A stretch of 64,000 nucleotides of DNA, from contig CAJUMM010000003.1 of the NCBI GenBank assembly GCA_910586955.1, forward strand, positions 5,259 through 69,258, read 5' to 3'. A program made the translations under genes and the position numbers. Positions 45,103-53,908 of the stretch are shown one piece after another (positions within the stretch are counted from its first letter, which is position 1; each line of letters begins with the position of its first letter). The stretch comes from an uncultured Lachnospiraceae bacterium. Lineage in GTDB: Bacteria > Bacillota > Clostridia > Lachnospirales > Lachnospiraceae. The notes beneath the pieces are model-generated. The model was given only the letters and a program-made list of their open reading frames with translations, had not been told where the DNA came from and ran no database searches.

Positions 45103-46443
45103 TCAGGCCGGCCTCTGCCCCTGTCCTTCCCCCAAAGGCAGCTGCATATCGTCAAAAAGAGACAGCTGGCGGTAGGTTACATCCTGCCCCAATCCCAGGG
45201 GAAGACGTTCCTTTACATTCAAAAGATTCCGGGTGATGTAGTCTTCCTCCAGGCGGATGGGATACATGGTCTTTCCCCCGCAGGTAATGAAATAAAGGGC
45301 CCGCTTCAGTACCACTCCCATGCGCTTCAGATCCGGGAAATCCAGGCTTCCCATCCGCCGTGCCCTTATAATCCGCTGGGCGGACCGCACGCCCAGGCCG
45401 GGAACCCGTAGAAGCATCCGGTACTCCGCCCGGTTGATCTCCACCGGGAACTGCTCCAGGTGCCGGAGTGCCCAGTCGCACTTGGGATCCAGAAGAACAT
45501 TGAAGTTGGGCCTGTCCTCGGAGAGCAGTTCTTCCCCCTCAAAGCCGTAAAAGCGCATAAGCCAGTCCGCCTGATAAAGCCTATGTTCCCGCAGAAGAGG
45601 CGGACCTCCGGGAAGGGCCGGAAGCAGGCTGTCCTCATTGACCCGCACAAAGGCAGAATAAAAGACCCGCTTTAACTGGAATTTCCGGTAAAGGGCCTGG
45701 GCCACGGACACAATCTGGAAATCATTTTCCGGAGTAGCCCCGATAATCATCTGGGTAGACTGGCCCGCAGGGACAAATTTGGGAGCATGGCGGTACAGAG
45801 CCACTTCCCCCCGGTTCTCCTCCATGCGGTTCTGTACCTGCCGCATGGGCGTTAAGATCCTGGTCCGGGATTTATTGGGAGCCAGAAGCTTAAGCCCCTC
45901 CGCCGTAGGCAGCTCCAGGTTTACGCTCATGCGGTCAGCCAGGAAGCCTGTCTTCTCAATCAGCCTCCCGTCCGCACCGGGAATGGCTTTCACATGGATA
46001 TAGCCCCCGAAATGGTACTCCGTCCGCAGCTTATACAGGGTCTGGTACAAAAGCTCCATGGTGTAATTGGGATTTTTGAGAATCCCGGAACTTAAGAAAA
46101 GCCCTTCGATATAATTCCTCCGGTAAAAACCCATGACCAGATCACAGACTTCTCCCGGGGTGAAGGTGGCCCTGGGAACGTCGTTGGACGCCCGGTTCAG
46201 GCAGTACCGGCAGTTGTAGATACACTCGTTGGTAAAGAGGATTTTCAAAAGAGAGATACAGCGCCCGTCTGCAGAAAAGCTGTGGCAGATTCCGGGAGAG
46301 ATGGCATTGCCCATGCCCCTGCCGTTGTTGCCCCGGTCTACTCCGCTGGAGGTGCAGGCCACGTCATATTTGGCCGCATCCGAGAGAATATTCAGTTTTT
46401 CCATAAGGGAAAGGGACTCTGGTATCCAAACCTGCTGCATCAT
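45103..46443 (-). CDS. Putative DNA modification/repair radical SAM protein (TIGR03916)
   Basis: A 446-residue radical SAM enzyme. The 4Fe-4S motif is C-x3-C-x2-C in NECIYNCRYCLN near residue 75. A C-terminal helix-hairpin-helix (LLRVPGLGVRSAQRII, about residues 350-365) is a DNA-binding element. The combination and the TIGR03915 neighbour point to DNA damage reversal or modification; the substrate is unknown. AGGAG precedes the ATG. Its promoter is overlapped by two LexA-like dyads. Confidence 0.9.
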   Translation of the reverse strand: MMQQVWIPESLSLMEKLNILSDAAKYDVACTSSGVDRGNNGRGMGNAISPGICHSFSADGRCISLLKILFTNECIYNCRYCLNRASNDVPRATFTPGEVCDLVMGFYRRNYIEGLFLSSGILKNPNYTMELLYQTLYKLRTEYHFGGYIHVKAIPGADGRLIEKTGFLADRMSVNLELPTAEGLKLLAPNKSRTRILTPMRQVQNRMEENRGEVALYRHAPKFVPAGQSTQMIIGATPENDFQIVSVAQALYRKFQLKRVFYSAFVRVNEDSLLPALPGGPPLLREHRLYQADWLMRFYGFEGEELLSEDRPNFNVLLDPKCDWALRHLEQFPVEINRAEYRMLLRVPGLGVRSAQRIIRARRMGSLDFPDLKRMGVVLKRALYFITCGGKTMYPIRLEEDYITRNLLNVKERLPLGLGQDVTYRQLSLFDDMQLPLGEGQGQRPA

Positions 46444-46458
46444 TCTGCTCCTGTATTT

Positions 46459-46487
46459 TTCCGAATATTAGTTCGGAACATTTGTTT
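46459..46487 (-). promoter_or_regulatory. Two adjoining SOS (LexA)-like operators
   Basis: GAATATTAGTTC (46463-46474) and GAACATTTGTTT (46476-46487) each differ by one base from the Gram-positive LexA core GAAC-N4-GTTC. The first lies inside a perfect dyad TTCCGAA-N6-TTCGGAA (46459-46478). They cover the predicted transcription start. Confidence 0.6.
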
Positions 46488-46492
46488 GTTTT

Positions 46493-46521
46493 ATTGTAGC
46501 ACGGAAAAGAAGGATTTGCAA
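46493..46521 (-). promoter_or_regulatory. Promoter of the radical SAM/TIGR03915 pair
   Basis: TTGCAA (46516-46521) and TACAAT (46493-46498) with 17-bp spacing; start predicted near 46486, inside the second operator. Confidence 0.7.
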
Positions 46522-46559
46522 GGGATTTTTCAGGCAGTTTTATTTCTGGAAAAGCCGGC

Positions 46560-46606
46560 AAAAAAAACAGCGGAAGCCGCCAAGATCCCAAGGCGTTCCC
46601 CGCTGT
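46560..46606 (-). terminator. Terminator of the uracil permease gene
   Basis: GACAGCGG pairs with CCGCTGTT; the minus strand ends in a run of eight T. Confidence 0.8.
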
Positions 46607-46633
46607 CTCTTTTCTGTCGGATTTTATTTGTCC

Positions 46634-47899
46634 CTACTCCGCAATATCGTCCTGGCCTACCGGCAGCACGGCCGCCAGAATCATACCCACAACCGCCGCC
46701 AGCGCAAGGCCGGAGATAGTCACGGTTCCCGCTACCGGAATGCTGTCGCAGCCGATGCCCAGAACAAAGATCAGGGCAGCAATCATCAGATTCCGGCTGT
46801 TGCCGAAGTTCAGACGGGAATTGATGAGAATCCGCACGCCTACGGAGGAAATCATACCGTAGAGGACAATGCTGATGCCTCCTGTCACAGGGCCGGGAAT
46901 GCTGGTAATAATGCCGCCTACCTTTCCGAACAATCCCAGGATAATGGCAAACACCGCCGCAATCCGGATTACCGACGGATCATAATTCTTCGTTACCGCC
47001 AGAACCCCTGTATTTTCCCCGTAGGTGGTATTGGCCGGGCCGCCCAAAAGACCAGCCACGGCAGTGGCCACGCCGTCGCCTAAGATGGTGCGGTGAATAC
47101 CCGGGTCTACCATAAAGTTCTTGCCCACCACGGCACTGTTGGTGGTAATATCCCCCACATGCTCAATCAGCGTTACCAGAGCAATGGGCGCAATGGCCAG
47201 GATGGCATCCGCCTGGAAGGTGGGAAGACAGAGTACCTGATCCAGTATATTTTTATCCAGGAAGGAAAGGGCGTGAGCCTCCCTCATGGGAGTCATATCA
47301 ATAAAGCCCATGGGAATGCACACCAGATATCCCACAATAATGGCAAAGAGAATGGGCATGAGATTGTAAATTCCCTTGGCAAACACGGAAATGCAGATAA
47401 CCGTAGCCAGGACCATTACCGTTACCAGCACGGCCTTGAGGCTGAACTCCCCATTCCAGTAGAAGGCAGAGCTGATGGCAGAGCCGGAAAGGCGCAGTCC
47501 GATGACAATAATAATGGGGCCTGTCACAATGGGCGGCAGAAGCTTATTCACCTTCTCATAGCCCACCAGCTTAATAAGCCCCGCGAAGACCGCATAGACA
47601 AGGCCGGCGATAATCAAAGCCCCCTTGACTGCCGCCAGCCGCCCGAGGTAATCGGGATCTCCCATGCGGGCATCCCCGATAATGGCACAGATTCCCCCGA
47701 TAAAGGCAAAACTGGAGCCTAAAAAAACAGGTACCTTCCTCTTTGTAATCCAGTGGAATAAAAGAGTTCCGACACCTGCACAGAAAAGTGTGATCGAAGT
47801 ATTTAAGCCCGTAAGCGCCGGTACCAGTACCGTAGCTCCAAACATGGCCAGCACATGCTGTATACCCAATATGAGTTTTTGACTTCTGGTTTTTTCCAT
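46634..47899 (-). CDS. uraA: Uracil permease (NCS2 family)
   Basis: A 421-residue nucleobase:cation symporter with about 14 membrane segments. The family motifs are clear: QHVLAMFGATVLVPALTG near the start, the substrate Glu in LIEHVGDITTNSAVVG, and GGPANTTYGENTGVLAVT. The SPVTGG-like loop and the absence of long extensions suit UraA/PyrP rather than xanthine permeases. ATG 47899 lies 11 nt after GGAGG. It has its own promoter and terminator; the leader is too short for a PyrR attenuator. Confidence 0.93.
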   Translation of the reverse strand: MEKTRSQKLILGIQHVLAMFGATVLVPALTGLNTSITLFCAGVGTLLFHWITKRKVPVFLGSSFAFIGGICAIIGDARMGDPDYLGRLAAVKGALIIAGLVYAVFAGLIKLVGYEKVNKLLPPIVTGPIIIVIGLRLSGSAISSAFYWNGEFSLKAVLVTVMVLATVICISVFAKGIYNLMPILFAIIVGYLVCIPMGFIDMTPMREAHALSFLDKNILDQVLCLPTFQADAILAIAPIALVTLIEHVGDITTNSAVVGKNFMVDPGIHRTILGDGVATAVAGLLGGPANTTYGENTGVLAVTKNYDPSVIRIAAVFAIILGLFGKVGGIITSIPGPVTGGISIVLYGMISSVGVRILINSRLNFGNSRNLMIAALIFVLGIGCDSIPVAGTVTISGLALAAVVGMILAAVLPVGQDDIAE

Positions 47900-47938
47900 A
47901 GCAACACATTCCTCCCTGGTGAAAATTTTTTCTTTTCT

Positions 47939-47967
47939 ACTATACAATACTCCCTGCCGTTTTTCAA
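47939..47967 (-). promoter_or_regulatory. Promoter of the uracil permease gene
   Basis: TTGAAA (47962-47967) and TATAGT (47939-47944) with 17-bp spacing. Its -35 abuts the preceding terminator. Confidence 0.7.
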
Positions 47968-48000
47968 TAAAAATCGGGAGAAAAATCTCCCGATTTTTAT
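47968..48000 (-). terminator. Terminator after the large lipoprotein gene
   Basis: AAATCGGGAGA pairs with TCTCCCGATTT, followed by TTATT on the minus strand. Confidence 0.92.
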
Positions 48001-48038
48001 CAAACCCATATTTCTGCCTTTGGCGGGCAGAAGACTTG

Positions 48039-49784
48039 TCAGTTTAAAGGATAATATACCTTCCGGCTTCCCAGGGAAACAGCTATGTAAAGAGGTTCCC
48101 CGCTCTGGGCCACTTCATCTGGAATCTCGAAAATCAGTTCCCCTTCTTTGGACTCCCCCGGCTCCAGGGAGGTGCTGTTCAGGCACTTGTCGTAGGTGAC
48201 GGCATTTACACAGTCATAAAAGTTCTCCCGGGCCTCATCCGCCACCTGGACAATGGGATCCTCCCCAACATAGTAAACCATAGGCAGGAAGGTATCTCCC
48301 TCCATCCCCCGGTTGGCAATGGTAAATTTGCCCCGGACGAACTGGCAGCCGTCACTTGCGGTATAAATATACATTCCGCCCTCAAATTCCTTTACAATCT
48401 CTGCGGAATGGTAGGTAATTTCCCAGCCCGCCAGATTTACCGGTTCTCCGGCAGCAGCCTCACTCTTTCCTGACAGATGATCCACCAGGGACGTGTAGGC
48501 TTCCGGCTCATTGATGTGATGGTACATGTACAGCAGGATATCCGCCCCGGTCATTTCCGAATACCGGGCCGCATCATCGTCGTAGCTGGTGAAAATAGAT
48601 TCCGGCGGCGTCTCCAGCACATTGCCCAGGTGCCGCAGGAATACGCCCGTCCCGGCCTCATATAAGTCCACAGAGGTACTGGAGTTAATCTGCTGGATCT
48701 GGGTCTCGCTTCCTCCGTAGGTCTGGTAAAACTCCCCGGCCTCGTAATTGGCAGTCAGAACCAGATAGTAGTCCGCCTCCGCCAAAGAGGCAGGATACTC
48801 CTCCCCGGAAAGCTCCAGCATAAAATCTCCCATAATCCGCAGAGCCGTAGGAGAACCCTCCAATTCTTCCGTCTGGAGATTCCGGTAAAGGCCGATTACT
48901 TTCTTTCCTTCTATATCAATGGTTTCCGGCAGCCCTTCTCCGGGTTCCTGAAGCGCAAGCTCCTCTGCCACCGTCACCGCCAGTTCAGACTGATAGAAAT
49001 CTTCCTGGGTCAGCTCCGAGGTTCTTTGGAAGGAATCCTCACCGTGTTTTCCTTCCACTACAGGAAGAAGGACATCTTTGATATAGGTGATATAGGCAAG
49101 GCCCTCCTCCAAGGACGGTTCCTCAATCTGATAGGGCGCCAGGCTGGAATGGAAATACGTGTCTCTCCACTCATCCAGGCTCCACTCATCAAAATAGCCG
49201 CCCTCCAGCAAGGCATCCCCCACCGTTATGAGCTTTCCGGGATTTTCCTGAATCCAGTCCTCCACTGCATCCTCAATCCTGGTCCCCAGGGTGCTGTCCT
49301 CTGGCGCACCTGCCAGAAGATTTACCAGCGTCTCTCCCTCCAGGCTGCCGGCCGCCCCGAACATGGGCATCAGGCAGTCGTAGGGATAAAAGGCCTCCTC
49401 CATGGAAGTCCAGAACCCCTCATTGTCCGTGTTCACCTTGGCAAAATAGGCCTCCGCACAGGAAGCGCTCACCGGATAGTCAAAGGCAAAGAAATCATCC
49501 TTCCAGACGCTTCCCTCCTGTGTGTTCAAATAGTTCTGGTACTCCGCCCCGCACAGAAGGGCAACGGCCTGGAACTGCTGGCTTAAGGAAGCGTCTCCTG
49601 CTTCCGCCTCCGCCTTCAAAGCCTCCAGATCAAGCTCCTCCCCATGCTCCTTCATATAGGCTTCCATGCTGTCCGCTTTTCCCGCCGCCTTAAAACGGCG
49701 CTCTGCCTCCGTGCCTCCTCCGCCTTTGCAGGCTGCCAGAAATACCAGCATAAGACAAGCTGCTCCTGCCAAAATCCGTTTCAC
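48039..49784 (-). CDS. Large lipoprotein with C-terminal DUF4352-like domain
   Basis: A 581-residue protein. Lipobox LAAC gives Cys19. The long middle (residues 30-430) is acidic and helical and resembles nothing I recognise. The last 120 residues have the immunoglobulin-like DUF4352 pattern (WEITYHSAEIV, FVRGKFTIANRG, LEPGESKEGELIFEIP). DUF4352 domains occur on Gram-positive lipoproteins of unknown role. It lies downstream of the Mrp gene with a terminator after it. A surface function is inferred only from the lipobox. Confidence 0.75.
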   Translation of the reverse strand: MKRILAGAACLMLVFLAACKGGGGTEAERRFKAAGKADSMEAYMKEHGEELDLEALKAEAEAGDASLSQQFQAVALLCGAEYQNYLNTQEGSVWKDDFFAFDYPVSASCAEAYFAKVNTDNEGFWTSMEEAFYPYDCLMPMFGAAGSLEGETLVNLLAGAPEDSTLGTRIEDAVEDWIQENPGKLITVGDALLEGGYFDEWSLDEWRDTYFHSSLAPYQIEEPSLEEGLAYITYIKDVLLPVVEGKHGEDSFQRTSELTQEDFYQSELAVTVAEELALQEPGEGLPETIDIEGKKVIGLYRNLQTEELEGSPTALRIMGDFMLELSGEEYPASLAEADYYLVLTANYEAGEFYQTYGGSETQIQQINSSTSVDLYEAGTGVFLRHLGNVLETPPESIFTSYDDDAARYSEMTGADILLYMYHHINEPEAYTSLVDHLSGKSEAAAGEPVNLAGWEITYHSAEIVKEFEGGMYIYTASDGCQFVRGKFTIANRGMEGDTFLPMVYYVGEDPIVQVADEARENFYDCVNAVTYDKCLNSTSLEPGESKEGELIFEIPDEVAQSGEPLYIAVSLGSRKVYYPLN

Positions 49785-49815
49785 TTTTGTCTTCCCCCTT
49801 TTTAAGATTTTTTCT

Positions 49816-50637
49816 TTAGTGAAAATCTATTTCCAAATAGGGGTTCTTTACCCTATGGAATTCCCCCTTATCGGCAGCTTCGGCATAGGCCGGCTCCACG
49901 GGAACCCTGCCCAGCACCTTTAAGTTCAGAGCTGCCGCTGCCTCCTCCACATGGCTCTCTCCGAAAATCCGGATCTCTTTCCCACAGTCCGGGCATTTGA
50001 AATAGGAATAATTCTCCACAATTCCTTTCACCGGAATGTGCATCTGCTCTGCCATGCTAAGAGCTTTCCTCACAATCAGCTGCACCAGATCCTGAGGTGA
50101 AGTAACCACCACAATCTCGTCTACCGGCAGGGACTGGAACACCGTCAAAGGCACGTCCCCGGTTCCCGGGGGCATATCCACCAGCAGGTAATCCAGATCT
50201 CCCCATATCACATCCGTCCAGAACTGCTTCACCACATTGGCGATGACGGGCCCTCTCCAGATCACCGGCGTACCCTCGTCGGGAAGCAGAAGGTTCATGG
50301 ACATAAGGGCAATGCCGTTCCTGGTATAGCAGGGCTCAATCCCTTCGTCGCTGCCCTGGGCCGGCCCGTGTACCCCGTACATTTTCGGGATGGAGGGCCC
50401 GGTGATATCCGCATCCAGGATTCCCACCTTGTAGCCCTGATCCGCAAGACGGTTGGCCAGAGAGGCCGTCACCAGGGATTTCCCCACGCCTCCTTTGCCG
50501 CTGACGATGCCGATCACCCGGCGGATACAGCTGTCCTTGTTGGCGTCCACCTGAAAGCTCGTGGGCTGCTGCTTGCTGGGGCAGCCCTCACAGCTGGACT
50601 TGTCGCAGTTACTGTTGTTGCATCCTTTTTCTGACAT
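49816..50637 (-). CDS. mrp: Mrp/NBP35 (ApbC) family iron-sulfur carrier ATPase
   Basis: A 273-residue P-loop ATPase that carries and inserts Fe-S clusters. The N-terminus is Cys-rich (Cys6, 11, 16, 19), an NBP35-like cluster site. The deviant Walker A is GKGGVGKS near residue 47. MPPGTGD follows, and a C-terminal CPDCG supplies the bridging cysteines. AGGAG precedes the ATG. A pair of palindromic repeats separates it from the upstream MATE gene. Confidence 0.93.
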   Translation of the reverse strand: MSEKGCNNSNCDKSSCEGCPSKQQPTSFQVDANKDSCIRRVIGIVSGKGGVGKSLVTASLANRLADQGYKVGILDADITGPSIPKMYGVHGPAQGSDEGIEPCYTRNGIALMSMNLLLPDEGTPVIWRGPVIANVVKQFWTDVIWGDLDYLLVDMPPGTGDVPLTVFQSLPVDEIVVVTSPQDLVQLIVRKALSMAEQMHIPVKGIVENYSYFKCPDCGKEIRIFGESHVEEAAAALNLKVLGRVPVEPAYAEAADKGEFHRVKNPYLEIDFH

Positions 50638-50656
50638 TTTTTAATCTCCTATTCTA

Positions 50657-50872
50657 AGTTCCGCAGGTTTCCTGCCAGGCCCCTTTTCTAGAAGAATTTC
50701 CGGCCGCATAAAAATGCGTCCGTAAATCCTTCTGGGCCTGTCCGGAAACCTGCTGTTTTTTTATTCCAGTTCCGCAGGTTTCCTGCCAGGCCCTTTTTCT
50801 AGAAGGATTTCCGGCCGCATAGAACTGCGTCCGTAAATCCTTCTGGGCCTGTCCGGAAACCTGCTGTTTTTT
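50657..50872. repeat. Tandem pair of 111-bp palindromic repeats
   Basis: Two copies with period 111 (starts 50657 and 50768) differ at only a few positions. Each folds into a near-perfect hairpin: GCAGGTTTCC/GGAAACCTGC, AGGCCC/GGGCCT, AGAAGNATTT/AAATCCTTCT and CGGCCGCAT/ATGCGTCCG. The second copy ends at the MATE stop codon. They lie between two co-directional genes. The plus-strand T-run after each copy would only terminate antisense transcripts. Confidence 0.92.
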
Positions 50873-52244
50873 AAAGTTCTCTGGTAATGTTTTTCAGCCA
50901 CAGCTTCTTCCGGTAGCGCCAGGTGGTGATGGGCACCTTTACGATCTCGTCGGAGAGCAGCACCACAAAGACCGCCTTCACACCCCAGTGCAGCCAGAAG
51001 GCCGCCACAAAGCCCAGGGCAATGGAAAAGCACCACATGCCAATCACATCCACGAAAAAGCCGATGCGGGTATCTCCTCCGGCCCGGAATATCCCTACCA
51101 CCATGGTGGTATTGTAGGACTGGAACACCGCATAATAACAGACTACAAACAGCATAAACCGCAGATATTCCTTGGCCTGGTCCGAGATGGTCATGCTGTC
51201 TGCAATAAAGCCCCGGCAGAAAAACAATGCCAGCGCCGCAGCCAGGGTGATTCCCACGCTGAGCCACACAAACTTCCGGGCGTAGGCTTCCGCAATCCTT
51301 AGCTTCTGCTCTCCGATGGCCTTGCCGATCATAATGGAAGTGGCCGCCGAGAGGCCGAAGCCAACCACCATAATGAGCTGCCGGGATACCTGGGCCACGG
51401 AATTGGCAGCCACCGCCGCACTTCCCAGATGGCCGATAATGGCCGCATTGGCCGACATTCCCAATCCCCACATCAGCTCATTGGCAACAACCGGAGCCGA
51501 AAAAACCAGGAAATCCCGCAAAAGCAGCTTGTCAAACCGGATAAAATCCTTAAGATGCAGGGAAACCGGATTGCCCTTCCAGTTTATGTAAATCACCACA
51601 ATCCCCAATTCCACAATCCGGGCAAAGAGGGTAGCATAGGCAGCTCCCCGAACGCCCAGGGCAGGAAACCCCAGAAGCCCGAAGATTAAGAGTGCGTTGC
51701 CGATGATATTGACTACCAGGGAAATAAAATAGGTCCAGGTAGCTACCACCACCCGCTCCACACTCCGCATGAGATTCAGGTAAATCATAGTAAAGGCCAC
51801 CGGCACATAGGACCAGGATACAATGCGCAGATAGGAAATTCCTGCCTCAATCACCGGTTCCTCTTCCGTAAACACCAGCATCAGCTGCCGGGGTATCACC
51901 TGGGCGGCCAGCAAAAACACAAAGCCGAGGCACAGGGCGAAAGACAGGGAAATGCCGAATACCCGCTCAATGGTCCGCACATCCCTCTTTCCCCAATACT
52001 GGGCCGTCAGCACCGACGCTCCCGAGGTGAGCCCGAAAAAAATCAGGTTCATAATAAACTGCACCTGGCCGGCCAGGGAGGCTCCTGACAGGGCTGTCTC
52101 TCCCACCTTGCCCAGCATCACCACGTCGGCAGTGGTCACGCCTACATTGATCAGATTCTGCAGTGCCATGGGAATTACAAGGGCTACTGCCATCCGGTAG
52201 AAGGCATGGTTTTCCGCTGCCGTCAATTTATTTTCATTTGTCAT
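50871..52244 (-). CDS. MATE-family multidrug/metabolite efflux transporter
   Basis: A 457-residue protein with 12 predicted helices in two homologous halves (MVIPMALQNLINVGVTTADVVMLG in the first, the matching region near residue 245 in the second), typical of NorM/DinF cation-coupled exporters. Substrate unknown. ATG 52244 follows AGGAG and overlaps the stop of a 40-codon upstream frame as ATGA. Confidence 0.92.
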   Translation of the reverse strand: MTNENKLTAAENHAFYRMAVALVIPMALQNLINVGVTTADVVMLGKVGETALSGASLAGQVQFIMNLIFFGLTSGASVLTAQYWGKRDVRTIERVFGISLSFALCLGFVFLLAAQVIPRQLMLVFTEEEPVIEAGISYLRIVSWSYVPVAFTMIYLNLMRSVERVVVATWTYFISLVVNIIGNALLIFGLLGFPALGVRGAAYATLFARIVELGIVVIYINWKGNPVSLHLKDFIRFDKLLLRDFLVFSAPVVANELMWGLGMSANAAIIGHLGSAAVAANSVAQVSRQLIMVVGFGLSAATSIMIGKAIGEQKLRIAEAYARKFVWLSVGITLAAALALFFCRGFIADSMTISDQAKEYLRFMLFVVCYYAVFQSYNTTMVVGIFRAGGDTRIGFFVDVIGMWCFSIALGFVAAFWLHWGVKAVFVVLLSDEIVKVPITTWRYRKKLWLKNITREL

Positions 52245-52363
52245 TGTTGTACTCCTAACATGCCGCGCCGTTTGCGCTTTCTGCACTCCCAACGCTCAGC
52301 CGCGCCGTTCGCAAAACCGCGCCTTCGGCGCTCTCCGCTGCTTCGCAGCTCTTTTTTGCTCAT
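52241..52363 (-). CDS. Possible 40-residue basic leader peptide upstream of MATE gene
   Basis: ATG 52363 has GGGAG about 8 nt upstream. The frame encodes a strongly basic peptide (MSKKELRSSGERRRRG start) and stops with TGA overlapping the MATE ATG. The DNA also contains hairpins (GCTGCTTCGCAGC, GCGCCTTCGGCGC), so this may be a structured non-coding spacer read by chance. The overlap favours coupling; codon content argues neither way. Confidence 0.25.
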   Translation of the reverse strand: MSKKELRSSGERRRRGFANGAAERWECRKRKRRGMLGVQQ

Positions 52364-52364
52364 T

Positions 52365-52451
52365 TCCGGCGCTCCCTCAGACCATGCGTCACTCGCCAAA
52401 TTCATGCAAGCATGATTTGGCTCCTTCCTTTGGTCTGGCTGAGCTGTTTCC
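52365..52451. other. Structured spacer between trkH and the MATE gene
   Basis: Contains CCAAATCATGC/GCATGAATTTG (about 52399-52422) as a near-perfect dyad. No T-run suggests a terminator on the gene strand. Confidence 0.4.
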
Positions 52452-53894
52452 CTAGAATTTTTTCCTCCACACCTGGGGCGCAAAGAGCATCAGCATAGGC
52501 AGGATCTCCAGGCGGCCTACCAGCATATCCATGCTTAGGATGATCTTGGAGAAATAGGAAAACTGCGAAAAGTTCTCAATAGGGCCTACTTTGGCAAGTC
52601 CCGGCCCCACATTATTCAGAGTGGTAAGAACCGCAGTAAAATTCGTCGTAAAGTCAAAGTTATCCACCGTCACCAGCAGGATGGATCCCGCCAGAATCAC
52701 CAGGTAGCAGATTACATACACGTAAACCCCGTGGGTACTCTCGTCGCTGACCCGCTTTCCGTCCAGCTTTACCACATTTACAGACTTGGGATGAAGAATC
52801 TGCCGGATCTCTTTTCCGATAGTTTTGGCCAGGATCAGAATCCGGGATACCTTCATGCCGCCCCCTGTGGATCCGGCGCAGGCGCCGATGATCATCAGCA
52901 GCAGCAAAATCCCCTTGGAAAATTCCGGCCACAGCTCATAGTTGGCCGTCACAAAGCCCGTAGTGGTAATTACCGAGGACACCTGGAAGGAGGCATAGCG
53001 CAGGGCCCTCAGAGGCGACCCGTAAATATGCAGGATATTGATGGTAATCAGAGCCACGGCTCCGGCTACAATCCCCAGATAAGCCCGCAGTTCCTCGTTT
53101 TTAAATACAAATTTAAAATTTCTTAAAAGCAATAGAAAATAGAGGTTAAAGTTTACGCCGAACAGCAGCATAAACACCGTAATCACACCGTCAATGTAGG
53201 CGCTGTCAAAAGCCGCCACGCTGGCGTTCATGCTGGAAAATCCGCCGGTTCCCGCCGTACTGAAGGTGTGGATCACCGCATTGTACAGATCCATGCCGCC
53301 AAACAGCAGCAAGACTACTTCCACCGCCGACAGGGCCAGATACATGCAGTAGAGAATTTTAGCCGTAGACCGGGCCTTGGGCACCAGCTTATCGCAGGTG
53401 GGACCAGGCATCTCCGCCCGCATGAGGAACATGGAACCTTTGCCGCTTAAGGGAACCACAGCCATCACGAAAACCAGCACCCCCATGCCGCCCACCCAGT
53501 GGGTCAGGCAGCGCCAGAAATTCACGCCTTTTGGCAGAGCCTCAATATCCGTCAGGATCGTAGAGCCTGTAGTGGTAAATCCGAATACCGTTTCAAAAAA
53601 AGCATCCACAAAATGAGGAATCGACTCGGATAAAACAAAGGGCAGGGCCCCAAATGCAGACCAGAAAATCCACGCCAGGGCCACCACAATAAAGCCCTCC
53701 TTGGCATAAATAACCATATCCTTCGGTTTTCTTCCCAAAACCAGGGACGTAACCAGCAAAAGAACCGCCACCGTCACAAACCAGATTCCGCTTCTCTCCT
53801 GGTAAAGCAGGGATACCAAAGCCGGAAGCAGCATCAGGATCCCCTCTATCAGAAGCATTTTCCCCAGGATAAACCGTATCATACTGTAATTCAT
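52452..53894 (-). CDS. trkH: Potassium uptake protein TrkH/KtrB
   Basis: A 480-residue potassium channel-like transporter. The four pore-loop repeats are visible: TTTGSTIL, TAGTGGFS, TTTGFVT and NNVGPGL, each with the selectivity Gly. It pairs with the TrkA gating protein encoded 14 nt upstream. Confidence 0.95.
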   Translation of the reverse strand: MNYSMIRFILGKMLLIEGILMLLPALVSLLYQERSGIWFVTVAVLLLVTSLVLGRKPKDMVIYAKEGFIVVALAWIFWSAFGALPFVLSESIPHFVDAFFETVFGFTTTGSTILTDIEALPKGVNFWRCLTHWVGGMGVLVFVMAVVPLSGKGSMFLMRAEMPGPTCDKLVPKARSTAKILYCMYLALSAVEVVLLLFGGMDLYNAVIHTFSTAGTGGFSSMNASVAAFDSAYIDGVITVFMLLFGVNFNLYFLLLLRNFKFVFKNEELRAYLGIVAGAVALITINILHIYGSPLRALRYASFQVSSVITTTGFVTANYELWPEFSKGILLLLMIIGACAGSTGGGMKVSRILILAKTIGKEIRQILHPKSVNVVKLDGKRVSDESTHGVYVYVICYLVILAGSILLVTVDNFDFTTNFTAVLTTLNNVGPGLAKVGPIENFSQFSYFSKIILSMDMLVGRLEILPMLMLFAPQVWRKKF

Positions 53895-53908
53895 TACTCC
53901 ACCCTCAG

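Noticed and set aside
47900..47938. PyrR attenuator for uraA
   Set aside because: The leader is about 35 nt and holds no anti-terminator or terminator pair.
50641..50660. TAGAAT at the repeat edge as promoter of mrp (and TATAAT at 55761 for DUF1653)
   Set aside because: The predicted starts would leave leaders of about 10 nt without the ribosome site, and no -35 is present.
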